From NCBI GenBank assembly GCA_017634575.1, contig JAGBND010000088.1, positions 1 to 61,733 on the forward strand: a stretch of DNA of 61,733 nucleotides, read 5' to 3'. Below the pieces are notes generated by a model, which was given only the letters and a program-made list of their open reading frames with translations, did not search any database and was not told the origin of the DNA. Shown here piece by piece: positions 40,862 to 49,564 of the stretch. Made by a program: the position numbers and the translations under genes. Source of the DNA: Bacillota bacterium (GTDB lineage Bacteria; Bacillota; Clostridia; Lachnospirales; Bianqueaceae). Every line of letters begins with the position of its first letter. Within the stretch, counting starts at the first letter, position 1.

Positions 40862-42700
40862 ATGACGGATCCGATATTTGATTCCAGACTGAAAGCCAGA
40901 CAGGATGAACTCCGCTGGCTGTACATGGAGCTATATAATGATGCCCATGCGTATGATTATTTTATCAGCATGCTTCAGCGCATGTATCAGGGGCGCCGTC
41001 AGGAACTGAAAGACATTGACGCCGGACGCGAAGTTTTTCCGGAATGGTATAAAGATAAGAATACGCTGGGCGTGCTGATGTACACCCAGTGCTTCGGGGG
41101 CACCCTGAAGGGCGTCAAACAGCATCTGGACTACCTGGAAGAGACCGGCATCAACTATGTGCATCTGATGCCTCTTCTGGAAAGCCCGAAAGACCGCAGC
41201 GACGGCGGTTATGCCGTGGCGGATTTCCGCACGGTGCAGCCGGAACTTGGGACTATGGAGGATCTGGCCGACCTCTCCGATGAATGCCACAAGCGCGGCA
41301 TGTCTGTCTGCCTGGATTTCGTTATGAACCACACTTCCGAGGATCATGAATGGGCCAGACGCGCCCGGGCCGGAGAGAAAGAATATCAGGACCGGTATTT
41401 CTTCTATGACGACTGGTCAATCCCCTATCAGTACGAGCGCACGGTTCCCCAGGTCTTTCCGACCACCGCGCCCGGAAATTTCTCCTGGTGCGACGAGGCA
41501 AAGAAGGTAGTCATGACAACCTTCTACCCCTACCAGTGGGATCTGAACTACGCAAATCCGACGGTCTTTAACGATATGACCGAAAATATGCTCTATCTGT
41601 GCAATCAGGGCGTCGATATAATCCGGCTGGACGCAACGCCCTACATCTGGAAGGAGCTGGGCACCAGCTGCCGCAACCTGCCCAAGGTTCACACCCTGGT
41701 GCGCATGATGCGTCTGGCGGGAGAAATCGTCTGTCCGGGCATGCTGCTTCTGGGCGAAGTGGTCATGGAGCCCTCCAAGGTGGTGCCCTATTTCGGCACC
41801 GTCGAAAAGCCCGAATGCCATATGCTGTATAACGTGACCACCATGGCCAGCACATGGCACACCGTCGCAACCCACGATGTCCGTCTGTTAAGACATCAGA
41901 TGGACGCCGTTTTTGCCCTTCCCAAGGTCTACACCTTCCTCAACTACCTTCGCTGCCACGACGATATCGGCTGGGGCCTGGACTATCCCTTCCTTGCCCG
42001 GTTCGGCATGCAGGAAGTCCCGCACAAAAAGTTCCTGAATGACTATTTCCAGGGCAAGTTCCCGGGAAGCATCGCGCGCGGGGAGCTGTACAACGACGAT
42101 CCAAGGCTGGGCGACGCAAGGCTGTGCGGAACCACCGCCTCTCTTTGCGGCATCGAAGGCGCCCTGGAGACGGGAGATCCGGAAGCTTTGGAAAAAGCGC
42201 TCCGGCTGGATATTACGCTGCATGCCTTTTTGCTTAGCCAAAGCGGAATCCCTGTCCTCTATTCCGGCGACGAGGTGGCGCAGTTCAATGACATGTCCTA
42301 TCATCAGGACCCCTTCAAGCAGGAGGACAGCCGGTATCTTCACAGAGGCGAATTCGACTGGAAACGGGCGGGCCATCGCCATGACAAGGAAACCGTGGAG
42401 GGCCGGATCTATGAGGCTCTTCGCCAGCTGGAAAACATCCGCTTTAATACGCCGGTCTTCGACGCGGATGCGGATGTGTGGACCATGGAGCCCTACAACG
42501 ACAGCATCCTGGCCATCGGCCGTTATTACGAAGGACAAAAGCTCGTCGCTTTGTTTAATTTCTCGCCGGATGATCAGATCGCCTGGCTGAACGAGCCGGA
42601 ATCCTATACCGACATACTAACAGGAGAAGAAAGAGATGCCCGCGGAGTGCAGCTGAAAGGCTATGACTTCTGCTGGCTGATCACAGGAAATAAAGGATAA
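40862..42700 (+). CDS. GH13 glycosidase, amylosucrase-like (sucrose-active type)
   Basis: A 612-residue (beta/alpha)8 alpha-glucosidase-family enzyme. The N-terminal helical region and RWLYMELYNDAHAYDYF resemble subfamily GH13_4 (amylosucrase and sucrose hydrolase). Active-site regions: YAVADFRTV, LDFVMNHTS, the nucleophile in VDIIRLDATPYIW, the acid in LLLGEVVMEP and the transition-state Asp in RCHDDIGW. It would act on sucrose, making glucan or free sugars, in the cytoplasm (no signal peptide). It is the first gene of the sucrose-type locus, but a PTS delivers sucrose 6-phosphate, so its true substrate is uncertain. The start at 40862 follows AAAGGAGG; the open frame upstream crosses the promoter. 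Confidence 0.88.
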   Translation: MTDPIFDSRLKARQDELRWLYMELYNDAHAYDYFISMLQRMYQGRRQELKDIDAGREVFPEWYKDKNTLGVLMYTQCFGGTLKGVKQHLDYLEETGINYVHLMPLLESPKDRSDGGYAVADFRTVQPELGTMEDLADLSDECHKRGMSVCLDFVMNHTSEDHEWARRARAGEKEYQDRYFFYDDWSIPYQYERTVPQVFPTTAPGNFSWCDEAKKVVMTTFYPYQWDLNYANPTVFNDMTENMLYLCNQGVDIIRLDATPYIWKELGTSCRNLPKVHTLVRMMRLAGEIVCPGMLLLGEVVMEPSKVVPYFGTVEKPECHMLYNVTTMASTWHTVATHDVRLLRHQMDAVFALPKVYTFLNYLRCHDDIGWGLDYPFLARFGMQEVPHKKFLNDYFQGKFPGSIARGELYNDDPRLGDARLCGTTASLCGIEGALETGDPEALEKALRLDITLHAFLLSQSGIPVLYSGDEVAQFNDMSYHQDPFKQEDSRYLHRGEFDWKRAGHRHDKETVEGRIYEALRQLENIRFNTPVFDADADVWTMEPYNDSILAIGRYYEGQKLVALFNFSPDDQIAWLNEPESYTDILTGEERDARGVQLKGYDFCWLITGNKG

Positions 42701-42708
42701 GCAAGACC

Positions 42709-43698
42709 ATGAACCTGAAAGAAATTGCTGCGCTGGCCGGTGTTTCACCCGCAGCCGTCAGCCGCTTTTTCAACGACGGGTCCTTAAGCGCCGATAAACA
42801 GGAACGCATAAGGAAAGTAATCGAGGAAACGAATTTCAGCCCGAACCGGTTGGCCCGGGATCTTCGCAAAGGCCATGTTCCTCAGGTCGGGGTAATCGTG
42901 CCGAAAATCCATTCGATTTCGGTAAGCGAAGTACTTTCCGGCATCAATGAAATCCTTTCCCAGAAGCACTATCTGACACTGCTCGGCTGTACCGACGAAA
43001 GCGACGAGCGGGAGGAGGAATACCTTTCCCGCATGGAAGCCTATCGGTTGGCCGGACTGATCGTCATGGCAACCTCGGTGACCCCGGAAAAAGAAAAACG
43101 ATACCGGGAAATCAACATGCCGGTGGTCATTACCGGTCAGTATTATCCAAGTCTTGACTGCATCTTCCACGACGATTATCATGCGATGGCTATGCTCACC
43201 GAACGGATGGTCCGGGCCGGACGAACCCATTTTGCCTATATCGGGGTATCCGACAAGGATCCGGCCGTCGGACTGAACCGCAAGCTGGGGGCCCTCGATA
43301 CGCTGAAAAACCATGACATTAAGACCGACAAGGTACCGGTCCGTATTGCCGAATTCACCATGGAAAGCGGATACCGCTGCATGCAGGACATACTCGAGGG
43401 CGGATATCAGCCGGACGGGGTTCTCTGCGCCACAGCCACCATCGCCCATGGCGCGATGCTTGCCCTTCGGGAGGCAGGCATTCGTGTGCCGGACAAGGCC
43501 AGCATCGCCGGGATCGGCAACAATGAGGCGAACCGGATCTCCTCCCCTGCCCTGACCAGCGTCCGGCTGTATCAAAACGAATGCGGCAGGGAGGCTGCCC
43601 GGATGCTGCTTCGGCGGATCGAAGAAAAATCCGAAGACAGACTTCCGTCCAGGCACACTATGCTGGGATATACCTTTGTAAACAGAAACTCGATATAA
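42709..43698 (+). CDS. LacI family transcriptional regulator (probable sucrose-locus regulator)
   Basis: A 329-residue repressor. The N-terminal helix-turn-helix is MNLKEIAALAGVSPAAVSRF with the hinge NFSPNRLARDLRKG, followed by a periplasmic-binding-like effector domain (VGVIVPKIHSISVSEVLSGI, and GIGNNEANRISSPALTSVRL). It starts 8 bp after the GH13 gene and is followed by a HAD phosphatase gene 12 bp later, so it is inside the operon. The palindromic operators near 40.84 and 44.66 kb are its likely targets, which is inference. The effector is probably a sugar or sugar phosphate. Confidence 0.92.
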   Translation: MNLKEIAALAGVSPAAVSRFFNDGSLSADKQERIRKVIEETNFSPNRLARDLRKGHVPQVGVIVPKIHSISVSEVLSGINEILSQKHYLTLLGCTDESDEREEEYLSRMEAYRLAGLIVMATSVTPEKEKRYREINMPVVITGQYYPSLDCIFHDDYHAMAMLTERMVRAGRTHFAYIGVSDKDPAVGLNRKLGALDTLKNHDIKTDKVPVRIAEFTMESGYRCMQDILEGGYQPDGVLCATATIAHGAMLALREAGIRVPDKASIAGIGNNEANRISSPALTSVRLYQNECGREAARMLLRRIEEKSEDRLPSRHTMLGYTFVNRNSI

Positions 43699-43710
43699 AA
43701 GGAGTCAAAC

Positions 43711-44535
43711 ATGGCAGATAAAAAGCTGATCTTTCTTGACATCGACGGGACATTGACGCCGGCCGGCAGCAATGTCCCGCCTGAAAGCGCGCTCAAAGCC
43801 ATTCGAGCCGCGCAGGAAAAGGGTCATAAAGTGTTCCTGTGCACCGGCCGCAACCGGGGAATGCTTGCTCCCGTCCTGCAGTACGGCTTTGACGGATTCA
43901 TCGGATCCGCCGGAGGGTTTATCGTGGTGGACCAAAAGGTGATCTACGACCACCCCATGGACCGTGAACAGTTTGAGCTGGCGCTGAACGCTTTGCACGA
44001 AAGCGGCGTCTTCTGTACCATCGAAGGCCGGGACCGTACCTTCGGCGACGAGGATCTGGGAGAATTTTTGAAAAACACCGAGGGCGGCAATTCGGAGATC
44101 GAGCGCTGGCGCAAGGCTCTGGCCGAAGATCTCGGCATTCGCCCCATGAAAGAATACGACGGATGCGACATCTACAAGATCGTATTCATGTGCCTTCAGA
44201 AAGAACAGCTGGACAAGGCCCGTTCATTGGTGGAGAAGGATTTTTCCTTTGTATTCCAGACCGTAGCGGCCCACGGCTGCCTGAACGGAGAGCTGATTAA
44301 CCGGGCCTTCGATAAAGGCCGGGGCATTCTCAGGGTATGTGACTATCTCGGGGTAAGCGTAGAAGATACCTATGGGTTCGGCGACAGCATGAACGATCTG
44401 GAAATGATCAATACCGTCGGCTTCAGTGTCTGCATGGCGAACGGGGATCCTGTGGTCCAGTCTCACAGCGATTATATCTGTCCGTCGGTCGAAGAAGACG
44501 GGCTTGCAATCGCTTTCAAAAAACTCGGATTGTAA
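43711..44535 (+). CDS. HAD superfamily Cof-type phosphatase
   Basis: A 274-residue hydrolase that dephosphorylates sugar phosphates or similar small molecules. Motif I is FLDIDGTLTPAG (nucleophile Asp10), motif II FLCTGRN, motif III the lysine region near FDKGRGILRV, and motif IV GFGDSMNDLEMI. The C2-type cap lies between motifs II and III. It starts 12 bp after the LacI gene with AAAAGGAGT as ribosome site. In this locus it may remove phosphate from accumulated sugar phosphate. Confidence 0.92.
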   Translation: MADKKLIFLDIDGTLTPAGSNVPPESALKAIRAAQEKGHKVFLCTGRNRGMLAPVLQYGFDGFIGSAGGFIVVDQKVIYDHPMDREQFELALNALHESGVFCTIEGRDRTFGDEDLGEFLKNTEGGNSEIERWRKALAEDLGIRPMKEYDGCDIYKIVFMCLQKEQLDKARSLVEKDFSFVFQTVAAHGCLNGELINRAFDKGRGILRVCDYLGVSVEDTYGFGDSMNDLEMINTVGFSVCMANGDPVVQSHSDYICPSVEEDGLAIAFKKLGL

Positions 44536-44608
44536 GTCTGCTTCCATTTTCAAATGCTGTGGTGGAAATAGACAAATTCAAGAAAAGAAATTCATAAAAA
44601 TTGCCATA

Positions 44609-44637
44609 TTTACATAATATACAGAAAGAATTATAGT
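44609..44637 (+). promoter_or_regulatory. Promoter of the EIIBCA gene
   Basis: TTTACA (44609-44614) and TATAGT (44632-44637) are spaced by 17 bp in an A/T-rich stretch. Confidence 0.65.
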
Positions 44638-44649
44638 ATATAGAAGGGA

Positions 44650-44673
44650 TGAAAACGATTACAATCGTTTTCA
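44650..44673 (+). promoter_or_regulatory. 24-bp perfect palindromic operator
   Basis: Arms TGAAAACGATTA? are best given as GAAAACGATT (44651-44660) and AATCGTTTTC (44663-44672) around the dinucleotide AC, with T and A closing the ends. It sits just downstream of the -10, so a repressor bound here would block transcription. The embedded TGAAAACGATTACA also fits a catabolite-control site. Confidence 0.75.
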
Positions 44674-44713
44674 AACGGAGCATTACTATACGTTTTCTTA
44701 AGGAGGCAGTATT

Positions 44714-46579
44714 ATGGCGCTCGATTACAGAAAGTGCGCGGAAGAGATCGTTGCCAATATCGGAGGAGCCGGCAACGTCGTCAGTGCCGCCCACTGCGCG
44801 ACAAGACTTCGCCTGGTCATCGCCGACAACGCCAAGGTCAACAAGGCTGTGTTGGAGAACATCGACGGAGTCAAGGGTATGTTCGAGTCCAATGGTCAGC
44901 TGCAGCTGATCATCGGAACCGGCACCGTTAACAAGGTGTATGATGAATTTCTGGCGGTCACCGGCCTGACAGCCGCTTCAAAGGCAGATGTCAAGGCAGC
45001 GGCAGCCGCCAAGGATCCACTCTGGAGAAGGATCTTAAAGGTCCCGGGCGATGTGTTCGTACCGATCCTTCCCGCGATCGTAGCTTCCGGTCTGATGATG
45101 GGTCTTGTGGAAGCCATTCCGAAATTCTGGCCGGCCTTTGGCCAGAGCGACTGGTTCTCCTTCCTCGACCTGGTCGCCAATACCGCATTTGCGCTGCTCC
45201 CTGTTCTGGTTGCCATCTCTTCGGCCAGAGTCTTCGGCGGCAATATTTTCCTGGGCGCTGTCATCGGTCTGATGATGGTCCATCCGGCTCTGATCAATGC
45301 CTGGACGGTGGGCAACTACGCAGCCGGGGAAATCCCCACATGGCACCTGTTCTTCTTTAATGTCCAGCAGGTGGGTTATCAGGGACATGTTATCCCGGTC
45401 ATTTTGGCCGTCCTTCTGATGTCAACGATTGAAAAATGGCTGCACAAGAAGGTGCCGGAGATGATCGACCTCTTCGTTACGCCTCTGTGCACCGTTCTCA
45501 TCACGGCCTTTGTTACCTTTACCATCATCGGCCCCGTCTTCTCTTTGCTGGAGAACTGGGTGCTGGCCGGCGCCAAGTGGCTGGCAAGCAGCCTGCCCGG
45601 CGCGGTGGTCATGGGCGCGATCTACCCCTGGACGGTTGTCATGGGTCTGCACCATATGTACAACGTCATCGAAGCCGGCATGATCGCTCAGACCGGTCTG
45701 AACACCTGGATGCCTATCGCATCCGCTGCCAACTTCGCTCAGTTCGGCGCCTGCCTTGCGGTTGCGCTGAAGGTTAGAAACCAGAAGACCAAGTCCGTGG
45801 CTCTTCCCGCTTCCCTTTCCGCTTCTCTGGGTATTACCGAGCCTGCCATCTTCGGTGTCAACTTCCGTTTCATGAAGCCCTTCCTTTGCGGTATGGCCGG
45901 CGGCGCTGTGGGTTCCCTGTTCGGCGCTTTGTTCGGACTGGGCGCTCCGGTTTACGGTGTAACCGGTATCCCTGCTATTCCCGCAGTCAACAATGTTCCT
46001 TTATATCTGGTTGAGCTGCTGATCTCTGCCGGCGTTGCCGCCGGACTGACCTGGTTCATCTGGAAAGAAGATGCCCCGGCAGCTGCTGCTCCCACTGAGG
46101 CAGCCAAGTCCGAGGCCAAGGCTCCGGAAGCCAAGATCGAAGTTCCCACCAATACCGTTATCTCCTGCTCCGCAGGCGAAATCAAAGCTCCCGTGGCCGG
46201 TAAAGTCATTCCTTATACCGAGATTCCGGACCAGACCTTTGCGGCCGGTGTTCTGGGCGAAGGCGTTGGCATCTGGCCGGAGGCGGAAGTAGTCGTAGCA
46301 CCCTACGACGGCGAGATTTCTTCCGTGGCTGAGTCCAAACATGCTATTGGCATCACCGGCGCCGAGGATATGGAACTGCTGATCCATATTGGCGTGGATA
46401 CCGTAGCCATGAACGGCGATGGTTTTGAAGTGCTGGTGGCGGAAGGCGATCAGGTTAAGGCCGGACAGCCGCTGGTGAAATTCAGCAAAGAAAAAATCAA
46501 AGCTGCCGGTCATCCGGATGTGGTTGTCACCCTGCTGACCAACAGCGACGATTATGAAAATGTAACCATCCATCAGTAA
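44714..46579 (+). CDS. Sucrose-type PTS permease, EIIBCA
   Basis: A 621-residue three-domain PTS permease that takes up and phosphorylates a sugar. EIIB (1-85) has the phosphorylated Cys28 in SAAHCATRLRL. EIIC (about 100-450) has about ten helices and the sucrose/trehalose-family signature GLMMVHPALINAW, with GITEPAIFGVNFRF. After a linker rich in Ala, Pro and Lys (about 457-478) comes EIIA, with His543 (ESKHAIGI) and the phosphorylated His558 (LLIHIGVDT). The sugar is probably sucrose, but trehalose or a related glucoside is possible. It starts after AAGGAGG and is followed closely by HPr. Confidence 0.93.
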   Translation: MALDYRKCAEEIVANIGGAGNVVSAAHCATRLRLVIADNAKVNKAVLENIDGVKGMFESNGQLQLIIGTGTVNKVYDEFLAVTGLTAASKADVKAAAAAKDPLWRRILKVPGDVFVPILPAIVASGLMMGLVEAIPKFWPAFGQSDWFSFLDLVANTAFALLPVLVAISSARVFGGNIFLGAVIGLMMVHPALINAWTVGNYAAGEIPTWHLFFFNVQQVGYQGHVIPVILAVLLMSTIEKWLHKKVPEMIDLFVTPLCTVLITAFVTFTIIGPVFSLLENWVLAGAKWLASSLPGAVVMGAIYPWTVVMGLHHMYNVIEAGMIAQTGLNTWMPIASAANFAQFGACLAVALKVRNQKTKSVALPASLSASLGITEPAIFGVNFRFMKPFLCGMAGGAVGSLFGALFGLGAPVYGVTGIPAIPAVNNVPLYLVELLISAGVAAGLTWFIWKEDAPAAAAPTEAAKSEAKAPEAKIEVPTNTVISCSAGEIKAPVAGKVIPYTEIPDQTFAAGVLGEGVGIWPEAEVVVAPYDGEISSVAESKHAIGITGAEDMELLIHIGVDTVAMNGDGFEVLVAEGDQVKAGQPLVKFSKEKIKAAGHPDVVVTLLTNSDDYENVTIHQ

Positions 46580-46602
46580 ATCCATACAGGAGGAAATATA
46601 TC

Positions 46603-46863
46603 ATGACAGAATTCAAGTATCTCATTCAGGATCCCATCGGCATCCATGCCCGTCCGGCCGGCCTGCTGGCCAAGCTTGCCAAGTCCTTCGAAGGAACCAC
46701 CGTCTACCTGACCAAAGGCGAGAGCACCGTTAAGGCTTCTCAGCTGATGAAGCTGATGGGTCTGGGCGTCAAGGCCGGCGACGAAGTCACCATCGGCTGC
46801 GAAGGCGGCGATGAGGCAGCAGCTGCTGAGGCCCTGGAGAAGTTCTTCAAAGAGAATCTGTAA
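46603..46863 (+). CDS. ptsH: Phosphocarrier protein HPr
   Basis: An 86-residue PTS phosphocarrier. The phosphorylated His15 lies in GIHARPAG. Ser46 is present in KASQLMKLMGLG, the site used by HPr kinase in Bacillota; relative to Bacillus HPr one residue is added in the following helix, a form I associate with Lachnospiraceae. It starts 23 bp after the EIIBCA gene with AGGAGG as ribosome site. Having ptsH and ptsI next to a sugar-specific EII suggests that they are either the general PTS genes or a dedicated pair. Confidence 0.95.
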   Translation: MTEFKYLIQDPIGIHARPAGLLAKLAKSFEGTTVYLTKGESTVKASQLMKLMGLGVKAGDEVTIGCEGGDEAAAAEALEKFFKENL

Positions 46864-46883
46864 GTCAGTCACCAACAACAATG

Positions 46884-46926
46884 AAAAAAGCCGATGCCTC
46901 GCTTTTGCAGCAGGCATCAGCTTTTT
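46884..46926 (+). terminator. Terminator between ptsH and ptsI
   Basis: AAAAAAGC-GATGCCT pairs with AGGCATC-AGCTTTTT, with a T run. It sits inside the operon and should reduce ptsI transcription relative to ptsH. Confidence 0.75.
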
Positions 46927-46947
46927 CACTATAAGGAGATGAATCTT

Positions 46948-48603
46948 ATGATTTTAATTCAAGGCAAGGGTGTATCCCGCGGCGTTGTCAAGGGCCCTCT
47001 GTACTTCTATAAAAAACCGGATACCACCGTCGTAAAGATCGAAGGGGCGGATCTGGAAGCGGAGAAGAGCCGTTTGGAAGAAGCCAAGAAAAAATCCATC
47101 GAGCAGCTGGAGGTCCTGGCAGAAAAGGCCCGCGAGGAAGCCGGCGACGAGAGCGCCATTCTTTTTGAAACTCACGCGATGTTTGTGGAAGACGATGACT
47201 TTGTCGAGTGCATCAATGACTGCCTGGAGGGCGAAAACTGCAACGCAGAATACGCCGTCAAGGAAGCCGGCGAGCAGTTTGCAGCCATGTTTGCGGCCAT
47301 GGACGATGCCTACATGCAGGCCCGCGCCGCAGATATCCGCGATGTATCCCAGCGAATCCTCAACAATCTGATGGGCGTCGTGGACGGCGGCATCGATTCC
47401 GATGTTCCCGTTGTCCTGGCGGCTGACGATCTGGCTCCCTCCGAGACCCTGCAGCTCGACAAAAGCAAGATCTCCGGATTTGTGCTTCGGGAAGGCTCCA
47501 GCAACGGCCATACCGCCATTCTGGCCCGCACCATGGGCATTCCGGCCATCTGCGGCGCCGGCGCTGACCTCGTGGAGGCTTATCAGGGCCGCGAATGCTA
47601 CGTAGACGGCGAAACCGGACAGGTTATTCTGGACCCGGACGAGCTGACCCTGCAGGCGCTTCGCGAAAAGTACGAGAAGCAGCAGGAAATGAAAAAGCTG
47701 ATGGAAACCATGCGCGGTCAGGAAGACGTGACCCTGGACGGCCGCAAAATCAAGCTGTACTGCAACATCGGTTCTCCCGATGACGTCGCCGCTGTCAAGA
47801 GCAACGACGGCCAGGGCATTGGCCTTTTCCGTTCCGAGTTCCTGTACCTGAAATCCGATGATTATCCCACCGAGGATGAACAGTTCGAAGCCTACAAAGC
47901 GGTGGCTGCTGCCATGGAAGGCAAGCGGGTCATCATCCGCACCCTGGACATCGGCGCCGACAAGCAGGTTCCCTACTTCAACCTTCAGAAAGAAGAAAAC
48001 CCCGCCCTGGGCGTTCGCGCTATCCGCATCTGCCTGAACCGTCCGGAAGTCTTCCGCACCCAGCTGCGCGCCCTGTACCGCGCCTCCGCCTATGGCAAGG
48101 TGGCCATCATGTTCCCGATGATTACTTCCGTCTGGGAAGTCCGCGAATGCAAACGGGCCTGTGCCGCCGTGATGAAAGAGCTGAAGGAAGAAGGCATTCC
48201 CTTTAATCCGGATACCGAGATCGGTATTATGATCGAAACCCCGGCTTCGGTCTTCATGGCCTCCAACCTGGCGAAGGAAGTGGATTTCTTCTCCGTAGGC
48301 ACCAACGATCTGACCCAGTATACCCTCGCCTGCGACCGTCAGGCCAATGACCTGGGCAAGTTCTTTGATCCCCATCACCCCGCAGTCCTGCGCGCGCTGA
48401 AAATGGCGGCGGATGCGGCCCACGAGAATGGCATCTGGATCGGTATCTGCGGCGAGCTTGGCGCGGATGTCAGCCTTCTGCCCACGTTCCTTGCGATTGG
48501 AATCGATGAGCTCTCTGTGAGCCCCTCTTCCGTGCTTCCCCTTCGCGCAGAGATCCGCAAGTCCATCGCTCAGCTTTGCAATCTGGAAAAGCTGGAGTGG
48601 TAA
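46948..48603 (+). CDS. ptsI: PTS Enzyme I (phosphoenolpyruvate-protein phosphotransferase)
   Basis: A 551-residue cytosolic enzyme that moves phosphate from phosphoenolpyruvate to HPr. The phosphorylated His188 is in SSNGHTAILARTMGIPAICG. The PEP-binding barrel has GIGLFRSEFLY, IIRTLDIGADKQVPY, MFPMITSVWEVR, VDFFSVGTNDLTQYTLA and the catalytic Cys region GICGELGAD. Length is slightly shorter than the usual 570 residues. The start at 46948 follows ATAAGGAG; the open frame upstream crosses the terminator. Confidence 0.96.
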   Translation: MILIQGKGVSRGVVKGPLYFYKKPDTTVVKIEGADLEAEKSRLEEAKKKSIEQLEVLAEKAREEAGDESAILFETHAMFVEDDDFVECINDCLEGENCNAEYAVKEAGEQFAAMFAAMDDAYMQARAADIRDVSQRILNNLMGVVDGGIDSDVPVVLAADDLAPSETLQLDKSKISGFVLREGSSNGHTAILARTMGIPAICGAGADLVEAYQGRECYVDGETGQVILDPDELTLQALREKYEKQQEMKKLMETMRGQEDVTLDGRKIKLYCNIGSPDDVAAVKSNDGQGIGLFRSEFLYLKSDDYPTEDEQFEAYKAVAAAMEGKRVIIRTLDIGADKQVPYFNLQKEENPALGVRAIRICLNRPEVFRTQLRALYRASAYGKVAIMFPMITSVWEVRECKRACAAVMKELKEEGIPFNPDTEIGIMIETPASVFMASNLAKEVDFFSVGTNDLTQYTLACDRQANDLGKFFDPHHPAVLRALKMAADAAHENGIWIGICGELGADVSLLPTFLAIGIDELSVSPSSVLPLRAEIRKSIAQLCNLEKLEW

Positions 48604-48626
48604 GATCTAAAACCCTCTAAAAAATC

Positions 48627-48667
48627 AACAGGGCGTGTGAAAACAAATTTCACACGCCCTGTTTTTG
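48627..48667 (+). terminator. Intrinsic terminator after ptsI
   Basis: AACAGGGCGTGTGAAA pairs with TTTCACACGCCCTGTT around a 5-base loop, followed by a T run. It is the strongest terminator of the window and ends the sucrose-type locus. Confidence 0.92.
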
Positions 48668-48717
48668 TCTGTCATGACAATCCGAAAATCCGATCTGCAG
48701 ATATGAAACATATCGCA

Positions 48718-49461
48718 TCAGGATGTCTTCAGGCTGCAATACTCTTCCATCTTCTTTTTGAACCTGACTATAATGACGATCTGCAGCACAAAGAGCGCGA
48801 TCGCTCCTGCCACGGATAAAATAATACCCATCATCTGCTGAAATTCATCACTGCTCTCCAGCAGGAGGCTGGTCCCATTGGTGGCATCAAACAGGCTATG
48901 AATAAGGATAGGAATCACAACCGCCAAAATATATTCCTTTGCGATGCCCCCTTTTCCAATGGCCCTGTTATGCGCAGCCATTCCAAGATGCTTCGCCATG
49001 ATCATTCCAAATATCATATGGGCGCCCACCGTAGGCAATCTCAGAAAAGCAATGAATCCATCCGAGCCATAAAAGAATTCTTCCAGCAGGGTAAATCCTA
49101 TTCCGACGCCGGCGCCGATAAGAATATATTCGTACACATTTCGGATTTTGGAACGAAAGATCCTGATCGTAAGGAGCATCATCAAAAGCTTGGTGATCTC
49201 TTCCGGGAGACCTGCCATGATGAACGCCCTGAGAACCGAACCTGCCACAGCCGGGAGATCTTTAAAAGATTTGCCCATCTTAACCAGCGCATATCCTACT
49301 CCAAGAAACACAATAAAGGAAAGCGGTACGGATAAGACGCCCAAACCCACCGGGGTTATCGCCTGCCCCTTTGAAACCTGGTCCGGCGTTTCCCTTCTGA
49401 CCATTCTCACATACAGCAGCCCTAATACGATAAGTGAAACCAACAATTGAATGATAGCCAT
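48718..49461 (-). CDS. PrsW family intramembrane metalloprotease
   Basis: A 247-residue membrane protein with about seven helices. The family motifs are visible: AGLPEEITKLLMM (two Glu), GVGIGFTLLEEFFYG, GAHMIFGMIMAKHLG (His) and LIHSLFDATNG (His, Asp). PrsW of Bacillus cleaves the anti-sigma factor RsiW; the target here is unknown. The start at 49461 follows CGGAGGAG. Its promoter lies just upstream. It is monocistronic and divergent to an AraC regulator gene. Confidence 0.88.
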   Translation of the reverse strand: MAIIQLLVSLIVLGLLYVRMVRRETPDQVSKGQAITPVGLGVLSVPLSFIVFLGVGYALVKMGKSFKDLPAVAGSVLRAFIMAGLPEEITKLLMMLLTIRIFRSKIRNVYEYILIGAGVGIGFTLLEEFFYGSDGFIAFLRLPTVGAHMIFGMIMAKHLGMAAHNRAIGKGGIAKEYILAVVIPILIHSLFDATNGTSLLLESSDEFQQMMGIILSVAGAIALFVLQIVIIVRFKKKMEEYCSLKTS

Positions 49462-49500
49462 TTTCTCCTCCGGGATATTTTTTCACTTTAAGCATACTTC

Positions 49501-49529
49501 AGTATACCATTGCCTTGTGCATAGTTCAA
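49501..49529 (-). promoter_or_regulatory. Promoter of the PrsW gene
   Basis: On the minus strand TTGAAC (49524-49529) and TATACT (49501-49506) are spaced by 17 bp. Confidence 0.6.
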
Positions 49530-49564
49530 GAAGAGACCTCCTCGTTGCCATATACGGCCCTAGA

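Noticed and set aside
46735-46800. Loss of the regulatory Ser46 in HPr
   Set aside because: Alignment from the following Leu-Gly suggests a shift, but counted from His15 the serine is at 46, and the KASQLMKLMGLG form fits the HPr type of this bacterial group.
46954-48423. Long open frame on the minus strand opposite ptsI (489 codons)
   Set aside because: It mirrors the ptsI codons, has no ribosome site, and its translation has no domain pattern. Similar antisense frames opposite the fusion gene (11604-13052) and the LeuA-like gene (13586-15055) are artefacts of high third-position GC.
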